Program-made: the position numbers and the translations under genes | NCBI RefSeq assembly: GCF_003583925.1 | Contig: NZ_QYCN01000001.1 | Span: 170,095 to 234,094, forward strand | Direction of reading: 5' to 3' | From: Hymenobacter rubripertinctus | GTDB lineage: Bacteria > Bacteroidota > Bacteroidia > Cytophagales > Hymenobacteraceae | DNA length: 64,000 nucleotides | Notes under the pieces: model-generated | Told to the model about the DNA's origin: nothing | The model's database searches: none | The model's input: the letters and a program-made list of their open reading frames with translations, nothing else | Shown: one piece after another, positions 8,596-16,034 of the stretch | Layout: each line of letters starts with the position of its first letter | Numbering within the stretch: the first letter of the stretch is position 1

Positions 8596-10025
8596 TAGTT
8601 ATAGCCGGGATTCTGGGTCAGGTTGGGGTTGAGAATCCGCTCGTTGGTCGGAATCGGGAACAGGTAGTACTTGGGCTCCACGCTGGCCACGATGGTGGGC
8701 TTGGAGGCCACTACCGTTTGCTCCAGCCGCTTCAGCCGGGTCAGGTCGTACCAGCGGTGGCCCTCAATGCATAGCTCCCAGCCCCGCTCGCGCACCAGCA
8801 GGTCGATGAAGACCTCCTTGGTGCTCGTGCCGGTTAGGGGCGCGAGGCCGGCGCGCACCCGCACAGCATTAATACCCTCGTACTTCTTGGGGTCGGCGGG
8901 GTTGAGGTTGTTGAGGATTTCCGATTGCAGGAGCAGAATATCGGCGTAGCGCGCCACCAGGTAGTTGGCCCGCGAGTCGTTGGTGATGCGCAGCGGGTCC
9001 TTGAACTTCACGAAGTAGTAGCGCGGCAAGGTGGTAGTACCGGCCTTGTTGGTGATATTCCAGGCCCGGCGCACGTCGGTGGCGGCGTAGGATTTCTCGA
9101 AGGTGGGCTCCACGCTGAACGTGCCCAGCCCGTCGGACACGATTTGGGAGGGCGTAAACTGGCGCACGATGATGCTGCCGATGTTGGGCGGCAAATCGAA
9201 CTGGATGGAGAAGATGTGCTCCGGGCCGTTTTCCTTGTCCGGGTCGAACACGTCGGAGTAGGTGGGCACCAGGCGGTAGAGGCCCGAGCTCATCACCCGG
9301 TTCACGGCGCTCAGCGCGTCGGCCATGTCGGTGGGCTTGGCGGCCGGGGTGCCGGCGCGGGTCAGGTACACCTTGGCCAGCAGCGCGGCGGCGGCCCCCT
9401 TGGATACCCGGCCCTTCTCGTTGCCGGCAATCTGGTTTTCGGCCACGCAGTTAGCTTCCGCGAACTGCAAATCGGCTAGTACCTGCTCGTACACCTCGGC
9501 GGCCGGCGTGCGGGCGGGCTTCAGGTTGTCGCCCGGCGACTTCACGGTGCTCAGCACCAGGGGCACGTCGGAGAAGCAGCGCACCAGGTCGAAGTAAGCC
9601 ATACCGCGCAGGAAACGGGCGTTGCCGATCAGGTTGTTCTTGCGGGCCTCGTCCATCTGCACGCCGGGGGCGCGCTCAATCACGTCGTTGGTCCGGTTTA
9701 TCAGCAGGTAGATGCTGGTCCACCAGTTGTTTACTTCGTTCAGGCGCTCGTCGTAGTTGAAGCGGGAAAGTTGGGCGCGCTCATCGGTGCTGGAACCCAC
9801 GCGCACGTAGTCGCCGGGCAGCTCCGTCATCTGCCAGGCCGTGCGCCCGAAGTAGAGCTGGGGCAGCATGGCGCCAAACGCCCCGTTCAGGCCCGCCACC
9901 ACGTCGTTTTCGCTGGTATAAAACGTTTCGGAAGCCACAAAGTCGTACGGGGTTTCTTCCAGAAACTTCTCGCAGGAACCCAGGCTCAAACCCAGCAGGC
10001 TTAACAGTAGGAGGTGCTTTTTCAT
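8595..10025 (-). CDS. SusD-family glycan-binding outer membrane lipoprotein
   Basis: A 476-residue RagB/SusD protein. The N-terminus MKKHLLLLSLLGLSLGSC is a lipoprotein signal with Cys18, followed by the usual acidic EKFLEE surface-export context. The TPR-like core has NARFLRGMAYFDLVRCF and RVSKGAAAALLAKVYLTRA, and the C-terminus has LLVRERGWELCIEGHRWYDLTRL and NPGYN, all typical of the family. It acts as the lid of the SusC transporter and binds oligosaccharide at the cell surface. Unusually, the 289-bp gap from susC is filled by a heptamer repeat array able to form a long hairpin. The next gene (lyase) overlaps its stop codon. Confidence 0.95.
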   Translation of the reverse strand: MKKHLLLLSLLGLSLGSCEKFLEETPYDFVASETFYTSENDVVAGLNGAFGAMLPQLYFGRTAWQMTELPGDYVRVGSSTDERAQLSRFNYDERLNEVNNWWTSIYLLINRTNDVIERAPGVQMDEARKNNLIGNARFLRGMAYFDLVRCFSDVPLVLSTVKSPGDNLKPARTPAAEVYEQVLADLQFAEANCVAENQIAGNEKGRVSKGAAAALLAKVYLTRAGTPAAKPTDMADALSAVNRVMSSGLYRLVPTYSDVFDPDKENGPEHIFSIQFDLPPNIGSIIVRQFTPSQIVSDGLGTFSVEPTFEKSYAATDVRRAWNITNKAGTTTLPRYYFVKFKDPLRITNDSRANYLVARYADILLLQSEILNNLNPADPKKYEGINAVRVRAGLAPLTGTSTKEVFIDLLVRERGWELCIEGHRWYDLTRLKRLEQTVVASKPTIVASVEPKYYLFPIPTNERILNPNLTQNPGYN

Positions 10026-10056
10026 GTCAGATAGGTCAGAATCAGAGGGTGGGAAT

Positions 10057-10312
10057 CAGTGGCCAGTGTTCAGTTGCCAGTTGCCAGTTGTCAGTTGTCA
10101 GTTGTCAGTTGCCAGTTGTCAGTGGCCAGTTGTCAGTTGCCAGTTGTCAGTGGCCAGTTGTCAGTTGTCAGTTGTCAGTTGCCAGTGGTCAGTGGTCAGT
10201 GGTCAGTTGTCAGTTGCCAGTTGTCAGTTGCCAGTTGCCAGTGTTCGGTTGGTGCTTGTTGAACAGCCTGACAACTGGCAACTGACAACTATCAACTGAC
10301 AACTGGCAACTC
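10057..10312. repeat. CAGTTGY heptamer array with inverted counterpart in the susC-susD spacer
   Basis: From 10057 to 10245 there are exactly 27 uninterrupted 7-bp units of the form CAGTTGC, CAGTTGT, CAGTGGC, CAGTGGT or CAGTGTT. After a 25-bp spacer, six units in inverse orientation (ACAACTG, GCAACTG and variants) run from 10271 to 10312. The inverted block can pair with many registers of the forward block. The array fills nearly the whole spacer between the susC stop and the susD start. It is not a CRISPR: there are no spacers of constant length and the unit is 7 bp. Confidence 0.95.
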
Positions 10313-10314
10313 AA

Positions 10315-13300
10315 CTAGAAGCCCATTTTCACGCCCACGATGAAGGTGCGGGTGCTGGGAAAGGCGTTGTAGTCGGTGTTCAGGCTCAGGTTGTCGCGGC
10401 CGAAGGAGTTCACCTCCGGGTCGTAGCCCGAGTACTTGGTCCACGTCACCAGGTTTTGGGCCGTTACGTACACGCTGGCCGACTTGATGGGGCCGCTGAA
10501 CTTGGGCACCGTGTAGCCCAGGGTCACGGTTTTGAGGCGCACGAAGCTGCCGTTTTCCACGTAGTCGCTGATGATGCCCGTGGAGCGGCGCACCGTGCTG
10601 CCGGCCCGCGGGATGTTGGTATCGGTGTTGGAGGGCGTCCAGCGGTTGGTCACCGACTTGAGCTTGTTGGTGCCCGTCAGGCCCGATTCCAGCTCGTAGC
10701 GGTTCAGGTTGAGCACATCGGAGCCCTGCACGCCCTGCACGAACACGCTCAGGTTGAAGCCCCCGTAGCGGACGTTGTTGGTGGCCCCGTAAATGAACTT
10801 GGGCTGGGCATTGCCGATAATCACCCGGTCGGCGGAGGTAATCTGGTTATCGCCGTTCTGGTCCACGTAGCGCGGGTCGCCGGGCCGGTAAGTGGGCCGG
10901 GTGATGCCGCTGGCCGTAATCTCATCCTGCGACTGCCAGAGGCCGGCCGACTGGTAGCCGTAGAACGAGCCGATGGGCTCGCCCACCCGCAGAATGCTGG
11001 TGAAGCCCACGCCCGAGCCCACGAACAGGCTGGAACTCGACTGCCCCACCGGCCGCTCAAACTCGCCGTTCAGGTCGAGCACCTTGTTGCGGTTGAGTGA
11101 GAGGTTGAGGTTGGTGGTCCAGCCGAACTGCGGGGCGTCGAAGTTGGTGGTGTTGAGCGCGAATTCGAGGCCCTTGTTCTCCACGCTGCCCGCGTTGAGC
11201 AGAATGGTCTGGAAACCCGTGGTGCGGGGCACGGCCACTTGCAGCAGCAGGTCGGTGGTTTTCTTGTAGTAGGCGTCGGTCGTGAAGCTGATGCGGTTTT
11301 TGAGAAAGGCAATGTCCAGGCCCACGTTGCTCGAGGAAGTGGACTCCCAGCGCAGGTCGGGGTTGCCGATGTTCTGGGGGGCCAGCCCCACCAGGCGGGT
11401 GTTGCCGCCGGCGTAACCGGCCACGTCGTAGCGCTGCAACGACTGGTAGTTATTGATTTCCTGGTTGCCCGTAATGCCGTAGGTTGCCCGCAGTTTCAGG
11501 TCGCTCAGGGCGGTGAGGCCCTGCATGAAGGGCTCGTCGATCAGGCGGTAGGCGAAGGCAGCGGAGGGGAAATAACCCCACTTGTTGTTGGGTCCGAAGC
11601 GGGAGGAGCCGTCGGCCCGCATGGTGAACGTGAACAGGTACTTCTCGAACAGGCGGTAGTTGACGCGCCCGAAATAGGAGGCCAGCGCGTTGGAGTAGCG
11701 GCCGGAGCCCGGCGTGAGCAGGCTGGCCCCCAGGGAGATGTTGTCGGAGCCCAGCGTGTTGGTAAAGAAGTTGGTGTTCGAGACGGAGAAATCGTTGCCG
11801 AAGAACTTCTGGAACGTGAGGCCGCCCACCACGTTGAGGGCGTTGTTCTCGTTGATTTTCGTGTCGTAGGTCAGCGTGTTTTCGTTGAGCCAGCTGTATT
11901 GGTTCACCTCGCCCCGGGTGGCCAGGCCCTTGTTGAGGCGGCCCAGGAAGATGTCGTTGGGCCGGTAAATATCGATTTGCGTGGTCCGGTAGTCGAGGCC
12001 GGCCGTGGAGCGCAGCGTGAGGCCCTGGATGATTTCGTAGTTGCCGGCCAGGTTGAACAGGCCCCGGGCCGTGGTGCGGTGGTCCTTGGCCTTGAGGGCG
12101 TAGGCCACCGGGTTGCCCACGTTTTCCACGTAGGGCAGGGGCGTGGCCGAGAAGGTGTACTCGCCCGTTGCGTCGCGCACCGGAATAATGGGGCTGATGC
12201 GCAGCGCATCGAGCAGCACGCCCCCGTTGCTGCCGCCCGAGGAGTTGACGAAGGCGCGCTTTTCAAAGGTGCCCGCTATCTGGCTCGTGAGGCTGAAGCT
12301 GAGCTTGTTACTGATTTTGCGGTCGAGGTTGAGGCGCATGGTGCCTCGCTGAAAACCCGAGTTGAGGATGATGCCTTCCTGGTCGAAATAGTTCAGGCTC
12401 AGGTTGTAGCGGGTGCCGTTGTTGCCGCCATTAAAGCCGAGCTGGTAGTTGCTCATGCGGGCCGTGCGCAGAATCTCGTCCTGCCAGTCGGTGCCCTCAC
12501 CCAGGGAGTCGATCTGGCCCGCGCGGTAGGGCTGGGGCAGCGTGCCGCCCGATTCCGAGTTCACGTCGTTCAGGTACTGGGCAAACTCACGGGCGTTCAT
12601 CAGCTCGTACTTCCTGCGCACCACCTGGATGCCGGTGTAGGCCTCGAAGTTGATGGCGTTGCGGCCGTCTTTGCCCTTTTTGGTGGTGATGATCACCACG
12701 CCGTTGGCCCCCCGCGAGCCGTAAATAGCCGTGGCGGAGGCATCCTTGAGAATCTCCACTGACTCAATATCGGAGGGGTTGATGGAGTTCAGATCGCCGG
12801 CCCCAGGGAAGCCGTCCACCACAAACAGAGGCTCGTTGCCGGAGCTGATGGAGTTGGTGCCCCGGATGCGGATCGAAATATCGCCCCCCGGCTCGGCACT
12901 GGTCTGCGTGACCTGCACGCCGCTCACCCGGCCCTGCAAAATCTGCTCGGGGCGGGTAATGGGCGTTTCGGCCACCTGCTCAGCCGAAATAGAGGCCACC
13001 GAACCCGTAATATCGCGCTTGCGCTGGGTGCCGTAGCCCACCACCACCACGTCGCTCAGGGTGGTGGTTTGCTCCGTCAGGCGGATGGTGATGGGCGCGG
13101 TGCCGGTCACGTTCACCTCCTGGCCCGCAAAGCCCACGTAGGACACCACCAGCGTGGGGTTGGCCTCCGTGGTGGTGAGCGTGAACGTGCCGTCGCCGTT
13201 GGTGCTCACGCCCTGGGTAGTACCCTTGATCAGCACGGTCACCCCGGGCAGGGTCGCCTGGTCGCCGGCGCTGAGGATGCGGCCGGTGATTTGCCGGGTG

Positions 13301-13374
13301 GTTTGCGCGTGCAGCGCCCCGGTTGCCAGCAGTGGAAGCGCACCCAGCAGCAGAAGGTGTTGAGGTTTGAGCAT
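10315..13374 (-). CDS. SusC-family TonB-dependent outer membrane transporter
   Basis: A 1019-residue protein from the ATG at 13374, which gives a clean signal peptide (ending LHAQ); the longer frame adds a proline-rich stretch without signal features. In order: a carboxypeptidase-regulatory-like domain (about 25-110, ITGRILSAGDQATLPGV), a TonB-box-like segment with DVVVVGYGTQRKRDITG, the plug (PSDIESVEILKDASATAIYG, GVVIITTKKGK), and a 22-strand barrel ending FIVGVKMGF. This is the substrate channel of the locus and pairs with the SusD protein downstream. The upstream region shared with the divergent DUF4861 gene carries one LacI-type operator and a second long palindrome. Confidence 0.96.
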   Translation of the reverse strand: MLKPQHLLLLGALPLLATGALHAQTTRQITGRILSAGDQATLPGVTVLIKGTTQGVSTNGDGTFTLTTTEANPTLVVSYVGFAGQEVNVTGTAPITIRLTEQTTTLSDVVVVGYGTQRKRDITGSVASISAEQVAETPITRPEQILQGRVSGVQVTQTSAEPGGDISIRIRGTNSISSGNEPLFVVDGFPGAGDLNSINPSDIESVEILKDASATAIYGSRGANGVVIITTKKGKDGRNAINFEAYTGIQVVRRKYELMNAREFAQYLNDVNSESGGTLPQPYRAGQIDSLGEGTDWQDEILRTARMSNYQLGFNGGNNGTRYNLSLNYFDQEGIILNSGFQRGTMRLNLDRKISNKLSFSLTSQIAGTFEKRAFVNSSGGSNGGVLLDALRISPIIPVRDATGEYTFSATPLPYVENVGNPVAYALKAKDHRTTARGLFNLAGNYEIIQGLTLRSTAGLDYRTTQIDIYRPNDIFLGRLNKGLATRGEVNQYSWLNENTLTYDTKINENNALNVVGGLTFQKFFGNDFSVSNTNFFTNTLGSDNISLGASLLTPGSGRYSNALASYFGRVNYRLFEKYLFTFTMRADGSSRFGPNNKWGYFPSAAFAYRLIDEPFMQGLTALSDLKLRATYGITGNQEINNYQSLQRYDVAGYAGGNTRLVGLAPQNIGNPDLRWESTSSSNVGLDIAFLKNRISFTTDAYYKKTTDLLLQVAVPRTTGFQTILLNAGSVENKGLEFALNTTNFDAPQFGWTTNLNLSLNRNKVLDLNGEFERPVGQSSSSLFVGSGVGFTSILRVGEPIGSFYGYQSAGLWQSQDEITASGITRPTYRPGDPRYVDQNGDNQITSADRVIIGNAQPKFIYGATNNVRYGGFNLSVFVQGVQGSDVLNLNRYELESGLTGTNKLKSVTNRWTPSNTDTNIPRAGSTVRRSTGIISDYVENGSFVRLKTVTLGYTVPKFSGPIKSASVYVTAQNLVTWTKYSGYDPEVNSFGRDNLSLNTDYNAFPSTRTFIVGVKMGF

Positions 13375-13461
13375 AGGAGGGGGATGTGGATTGGGGGGGA
13401 TTTCGGGACTCAAGTACCTAAAACTTCCCCGGCCGGAAAGGCGAAATGCCCTATTTATCTA

Positions 13462-13476
13462 CGGAAACGTTTACAT
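13462..13476. promoter_or_regulatory. Predicted LacI-type operator, susC/DUF4861 divergent promoter
   Basis: CGGAAACGTTTACAT matches a near-palindrome GGAAAC-GTTTAC with the central CG typical of LacI-family operators. Two further copies of CGGAAACG(A/T)TTAC occur at 18321-18335 and 18374-18388. It lies 88 bp upstream of susC and 270 bp upstream of the DUF4861 gene. The linked LacI protein (1145-2164) is the likely binder. Confidence 0.7.
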
Positions 13477-13535
13477 GTTGCACTTTACCGGTCATACATA
13501 TAACCAATTCAATAAAAAATAACTTTACCCAAGAT

Positions 13536-13558
13536 ATAATTGGGTTAAACCCAGTTAT
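13536..13558. promoter_or_regulatory. 23-bp palindrome in the susC/DUF4861 divergent region
   Basis: The half-sites ATAATTGGGTT and AACCCAGTTAT flank a central A; 10 of 11 positions are complementary. It is unrelated to the LacI-type operator 60 bp away and is AT-rich against a GC-rich background. It may be an operator for a second regulator. Apart from this and the LacI-type site, the 371-bp gap 13375-13745 shows only AT-rich promoter-like sequence. Confidence 0.55.
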
Positions 13559-13745
13559 CAGGCGTCCGCATGTGCGCCAGTGGCCTTCAAATGGGTCTTC
13601 GGCCGCAGTTTGCGCCGGTATAAATTCTTAGTTTCGTTTCAGAACCAACTGCGCCGGCTCCTGGGCCGGCCGCTTCGAAACGTCATCTGGTTGGCGCGGC
13701 CCGCACTGGTAGCCGCCCCTGCTTTCATCCCTTCACTTGCATCTC

Positions 13746-14951
13746 ATGCTGCGGTACGTTTTCCTCCCTTTGGGTAGCCTGCTGAGCGCGGTGCTGCCCA
13801 CCGCCGGCCCCACGCCGCCGCCCGCTGCGGCAACCTGCTCGTTCACCATCACCAATAAGCTGGCCCAGGCCCGGCCGGCCGAAACCATCAGCCTGCCCGC
13901 CGCCCGCCTGCCCGCCGTCGGCACCGGCCACCTGGAAGTGCACGACCAGCAGACCGGGGCCGTATTAGCCAGCCAGCCTTTGGACCTCGACGGCGACGGA
14001 AAGCCCGAGGAATTGCTATTCCAGGCCGATTTTGGGGCGCGGGCCACCCGGCGCTTCACCGTGGCGGTGGCGCCCGGCGCGGCCCCCGCAACTCCGGCCG
14101 GCAGCCCGGCCACGTTCTCCCGCTTCGTGCCCGAGCGGATTGATGACTACGCCTGGGAAAACGACCGGGTGGCCTTCCGCACCTACGGACCGGTGGCCCA
14201 GCAGCTCACCGAAGCCGGCCGCAAGGACGGCACCCTCACCAGCGGCATGGACTGCTGGCTCAAGCGGGTGCCCTACCCCATCATCGACAAGTGGTACGGC
14301 GGCTACCCCGCCGACCACCGCTACTACCACGTGGACCGGGGCGAGGGCTACGACCCCTACCACGTGGGGGCAAGCCGGGGCTGCGGCGGCACCGGCGTCT
14401 GGGACCAGGACCGGCTGCTGGTATCGAAGAACTTCGTGCGCTACCGCCTGCTGGCGACCGGCCCCATCCGCACGGTGTTCGAGCTGACGTATGCGCCCTG
14501 GGAAGCCAACGGCCGCGTGGTTACCGAGAAAAAACGTATTTCCCTGGATTTGGGCAGCCAGCTCACCCGCTACGAGGAAATCCTGACCAGCTCCGCGCCG
14601 TTGCCCAACTTCGTTATCGGCATCACGCTGCACGACCAGAAAGGCACCGTGGCCGCTGATAAGGCCGCCGGCTGGTTTCGCCATTGGGAAACCATCGACG
14701 ACGCCCAGCTCGGCACCGGCCTCGTGCTCGACCCGCGCCGGGTAACCGAGTACCGCGACTACCGCACCGACCAGACTGACCAGAGCCACCTGCTCGTATT
14801 CACCAAACCGGAACCCGAAAACCTGGTGTTCTACGCGGGCTTCGCCTGGACCAAGGCCGGCCGGATACAAACCGTGCAGGACTGGGAGGCCTACCTCGCG
14901 GATTTCGCCCGGCGGCTGGCCTCACCCCTGCCCGTATGCTGGGCCAAGTGA
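13746..14951 (+). CDS. Secreted DUF4861 protein
   Basis: A 401-residue protein from the ATG at 13746; a TTG nine bases earlier is also in frame. The signal peptide ends near residues 19-20. The protein resembles DUF4861, a family often found in Bacteroidota loci for uronic-acid polysaccharides such as alginate or ulvan. Visible conserved stretches are FVPERIDDYAWENDRVAFR, CWLKRVPYPIIDKWY, YHVGASRGCGGTGVW and LVFYAGFAW. Its enzymatic role is not firmly established; its aromatic and acidic clusters would suit a carbohydrate-active beta-sandwich protein. It is divergent from susC and followed 56 bp later by kduI, probably as one operon. Confidence 0.8.
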   Translation: MLRYVFLPLGSLLSAVLPTAGPTPPPAAATCSFTITNKLAQARPAETISLPAARLPAVGTGHLEVHDQQTGAVLASQPLDLDGDGKPEELLFQADFGARATRRFTVAVAPGAAPATPAGSPATFSRFVPERIDDYAWENDRVAFRTYGPVAQQLTEAGRKDGTLTSGMDCWLKRVPYPIIDKWYGGYPADHRYYHVDRGEGYDPYHVGASRGCGGTGVWDQDRLLVSKNFVRYRLLATGPIRTVFELTYAPWEANGRVVTEKKRISLDLGSQLTRYEEILTSSAPLPNFVIGITLHDQKGTVAADKAAGWFRHWETIDDAQLGTGLVLDPRRVTEYRDYRTDQTDQSHLLVFTKPEPENLVFYAGFAWTKAGRIQTVQDWEAYLADFARRLASPLPVCWAK

Positions 14952-15007
14952 GTCCCGGCCGTTTTACTTTTCCTGATTCGTTCACCCCTCCCCCTTTTCC
15001 CCATCCC

Positions 15008-15826
15008 ATGCAGCAACGCTATGCGTGCAGCCCCCGCGAAACGGCCGCCTTCGACACCGCCGCCCTGCGGGAGCATTTTCTGCTCGAAAACCTGTTCCTG
15101 ACCGGGCAGATTTCCCTGGTGTACACCCACTATGACCGCATGGTGGTGGGCGGGGCCGTGCCGGCCGGCGCGGAACTCCCGCTGCCCAACCCCGAAGCCC
15201 TCAAAGCCGATTACTTCCTGGAGCGCCGGGAGCTGGGCATCCTCAACGTGGGCACGGCCGGCTACGTGCTAGTGGACGGTACCCGCCACGAGCTGGGCAA
15301 CCAGGACTGCCTGTACGTGGGCCGGGGCGCGCAAAACGTGCGGTTTGGCGGCAACGGAGCGCGGTACTACCTGCTCTCGGCCCCGGCCCACGCCACTCAC
15401 CCCACTACCCGGCGCACTCAGGCCGAGGCCACGCCCGTGGGAATGGGTACCCCCGAAGCCGCCAACCAGCGCACTATTTACAAGTACATCTACGCCGAGG
15501 GCATCCAGAGCTGCCAGCTGGTGATGGGCCTCACCCAGCTCCAGCCGGGCAACGTGTGGAACACCATGCCCGCCCACACCCACGACCGGCGCATGGAGGC
15601 CTACCTCTACTTCCACCTACCCGAGGGCCAGCGGGTGCTCCACCTGATGGGCGAGCCCACCCAGACCCGCCCGCTCTGGGTTTTCAACGAGCAGGCCATT
15701 CTCTCGCCGCCCTGGTCCATCCACACCGGCTGCGGCACCAGCGCCTACGCCTTCATCTGGGGCATGGCCGGCGAAAACCGCGCGTACACCGACATGGACG
15801 CCGTACCGCTGGCCACTTTGCAGTAG
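15008..15826 (+). CDS. kduI: 5-dehydro-4-deoxy-D-glucuronate isomerase
   Basis: A 272-residue KduI protein of standard length. It isomerises 5-keto-4-deoxyuronate, the product of unsaturated glucuronyl hydrolases, to 2,5-diketo-3-deoxygluconate. Diagnostic segments are FLLENLFLTGQISLVYTHYD, YFLERRELGILNVG, GMGTPEAANQRTIYKYI and MPAHTHDRRMEAYLYF, the last containing the HTH..E cupin metal ligands, with a later His in FNEQAILSPPWSIHTGCGT. I use the ATG at 15008 because MQQRYACSP aligns with family starts; the frame is open to 14936. It shares the plus strand with the DUF4861 gene and ends at a clear terminator. It links the lyase/GH88 branch to central metabolism; the following reductase could be the SDR at 5287-6102 or one outside the window. 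Confidence 0.96.
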   Translation: MQQRYACSPRETAAFDTAALREHFLLENLFLTGQISLVYTHYDRMVVGGAVPAGAELPLPNPEALKADYFLERRELGILNVGTAGYVLVDGTRHELGNQDCLYVGRGAQNVRFGGNGARYYLLSAPAHATHPTTRRTQAEATPVGMGTPEAANQRTIYKYIYAEGIQSCQLVMGLTQLQPGNVWNTMPAHTHDRRMEAYLYFHLPEGQRVLHLMGEPTQTRPLWVFNEQAILSPPWSIHTGCGTSAYAFIWGMAGENRAYTDMDAVPLATLQ

Positions 15827-15862
15827 CCCGGCGGGCCGGTGGGCTATTCAAAGCACAATAGC

Positions 15863-15899
15863 AAATGCCCCACGCTGCTCGCAGGATGGGGCATTTTTA
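15863..15899 (+). terminator. Intrinsic terminator after kduI
   Basis: AAATGCCCCA pairs with TGGGGCATTT around a 14-nt loop and is followed by TTTTAT. It lies 36 bp after the kduI stop. A G/C-rich low-complexity stretch follows, up to the convergent beta-helix gene. Confidence 0.85.
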
Positions 15900-16034
15900 T
15901 TACACGTAAGCGGCCAAGCGAAATGGAACCCCTGCTTTTTCGTCAGGCTCCCCCTCTCCCCGAGGCTTCGCGCATCCAGCGAACCGGGGGCCGGGGGCCG
16001 GGGGGGGGAGTTCCCCGACCCCAGACCGCCGCCG

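Noticed and set aside
6150..8598. 556- and 368-residue plus-strand frames opposite GH88 and the lyase
   Set aside because: Antisense shadows of well-supported enzymes, with no signal or domain of their own.
10024..10299. Small frames rich in QLPVVSCQLS through the heptamer array
   Set aside because: All three frames stay open only because the unit lacks stops. They overlap no recognisable start or family.
10057..10312. Possible CRISPR array
   Set aside because: The repeat unit is 7 bp with no spacers, and no cas gene is nearby. It is a tandem heptamer array.
11239..12762. 507-residue frame opposite susC
   Set aside because: Same composition artefact; the minus-strand SusC domains are intact through the whole stretch.
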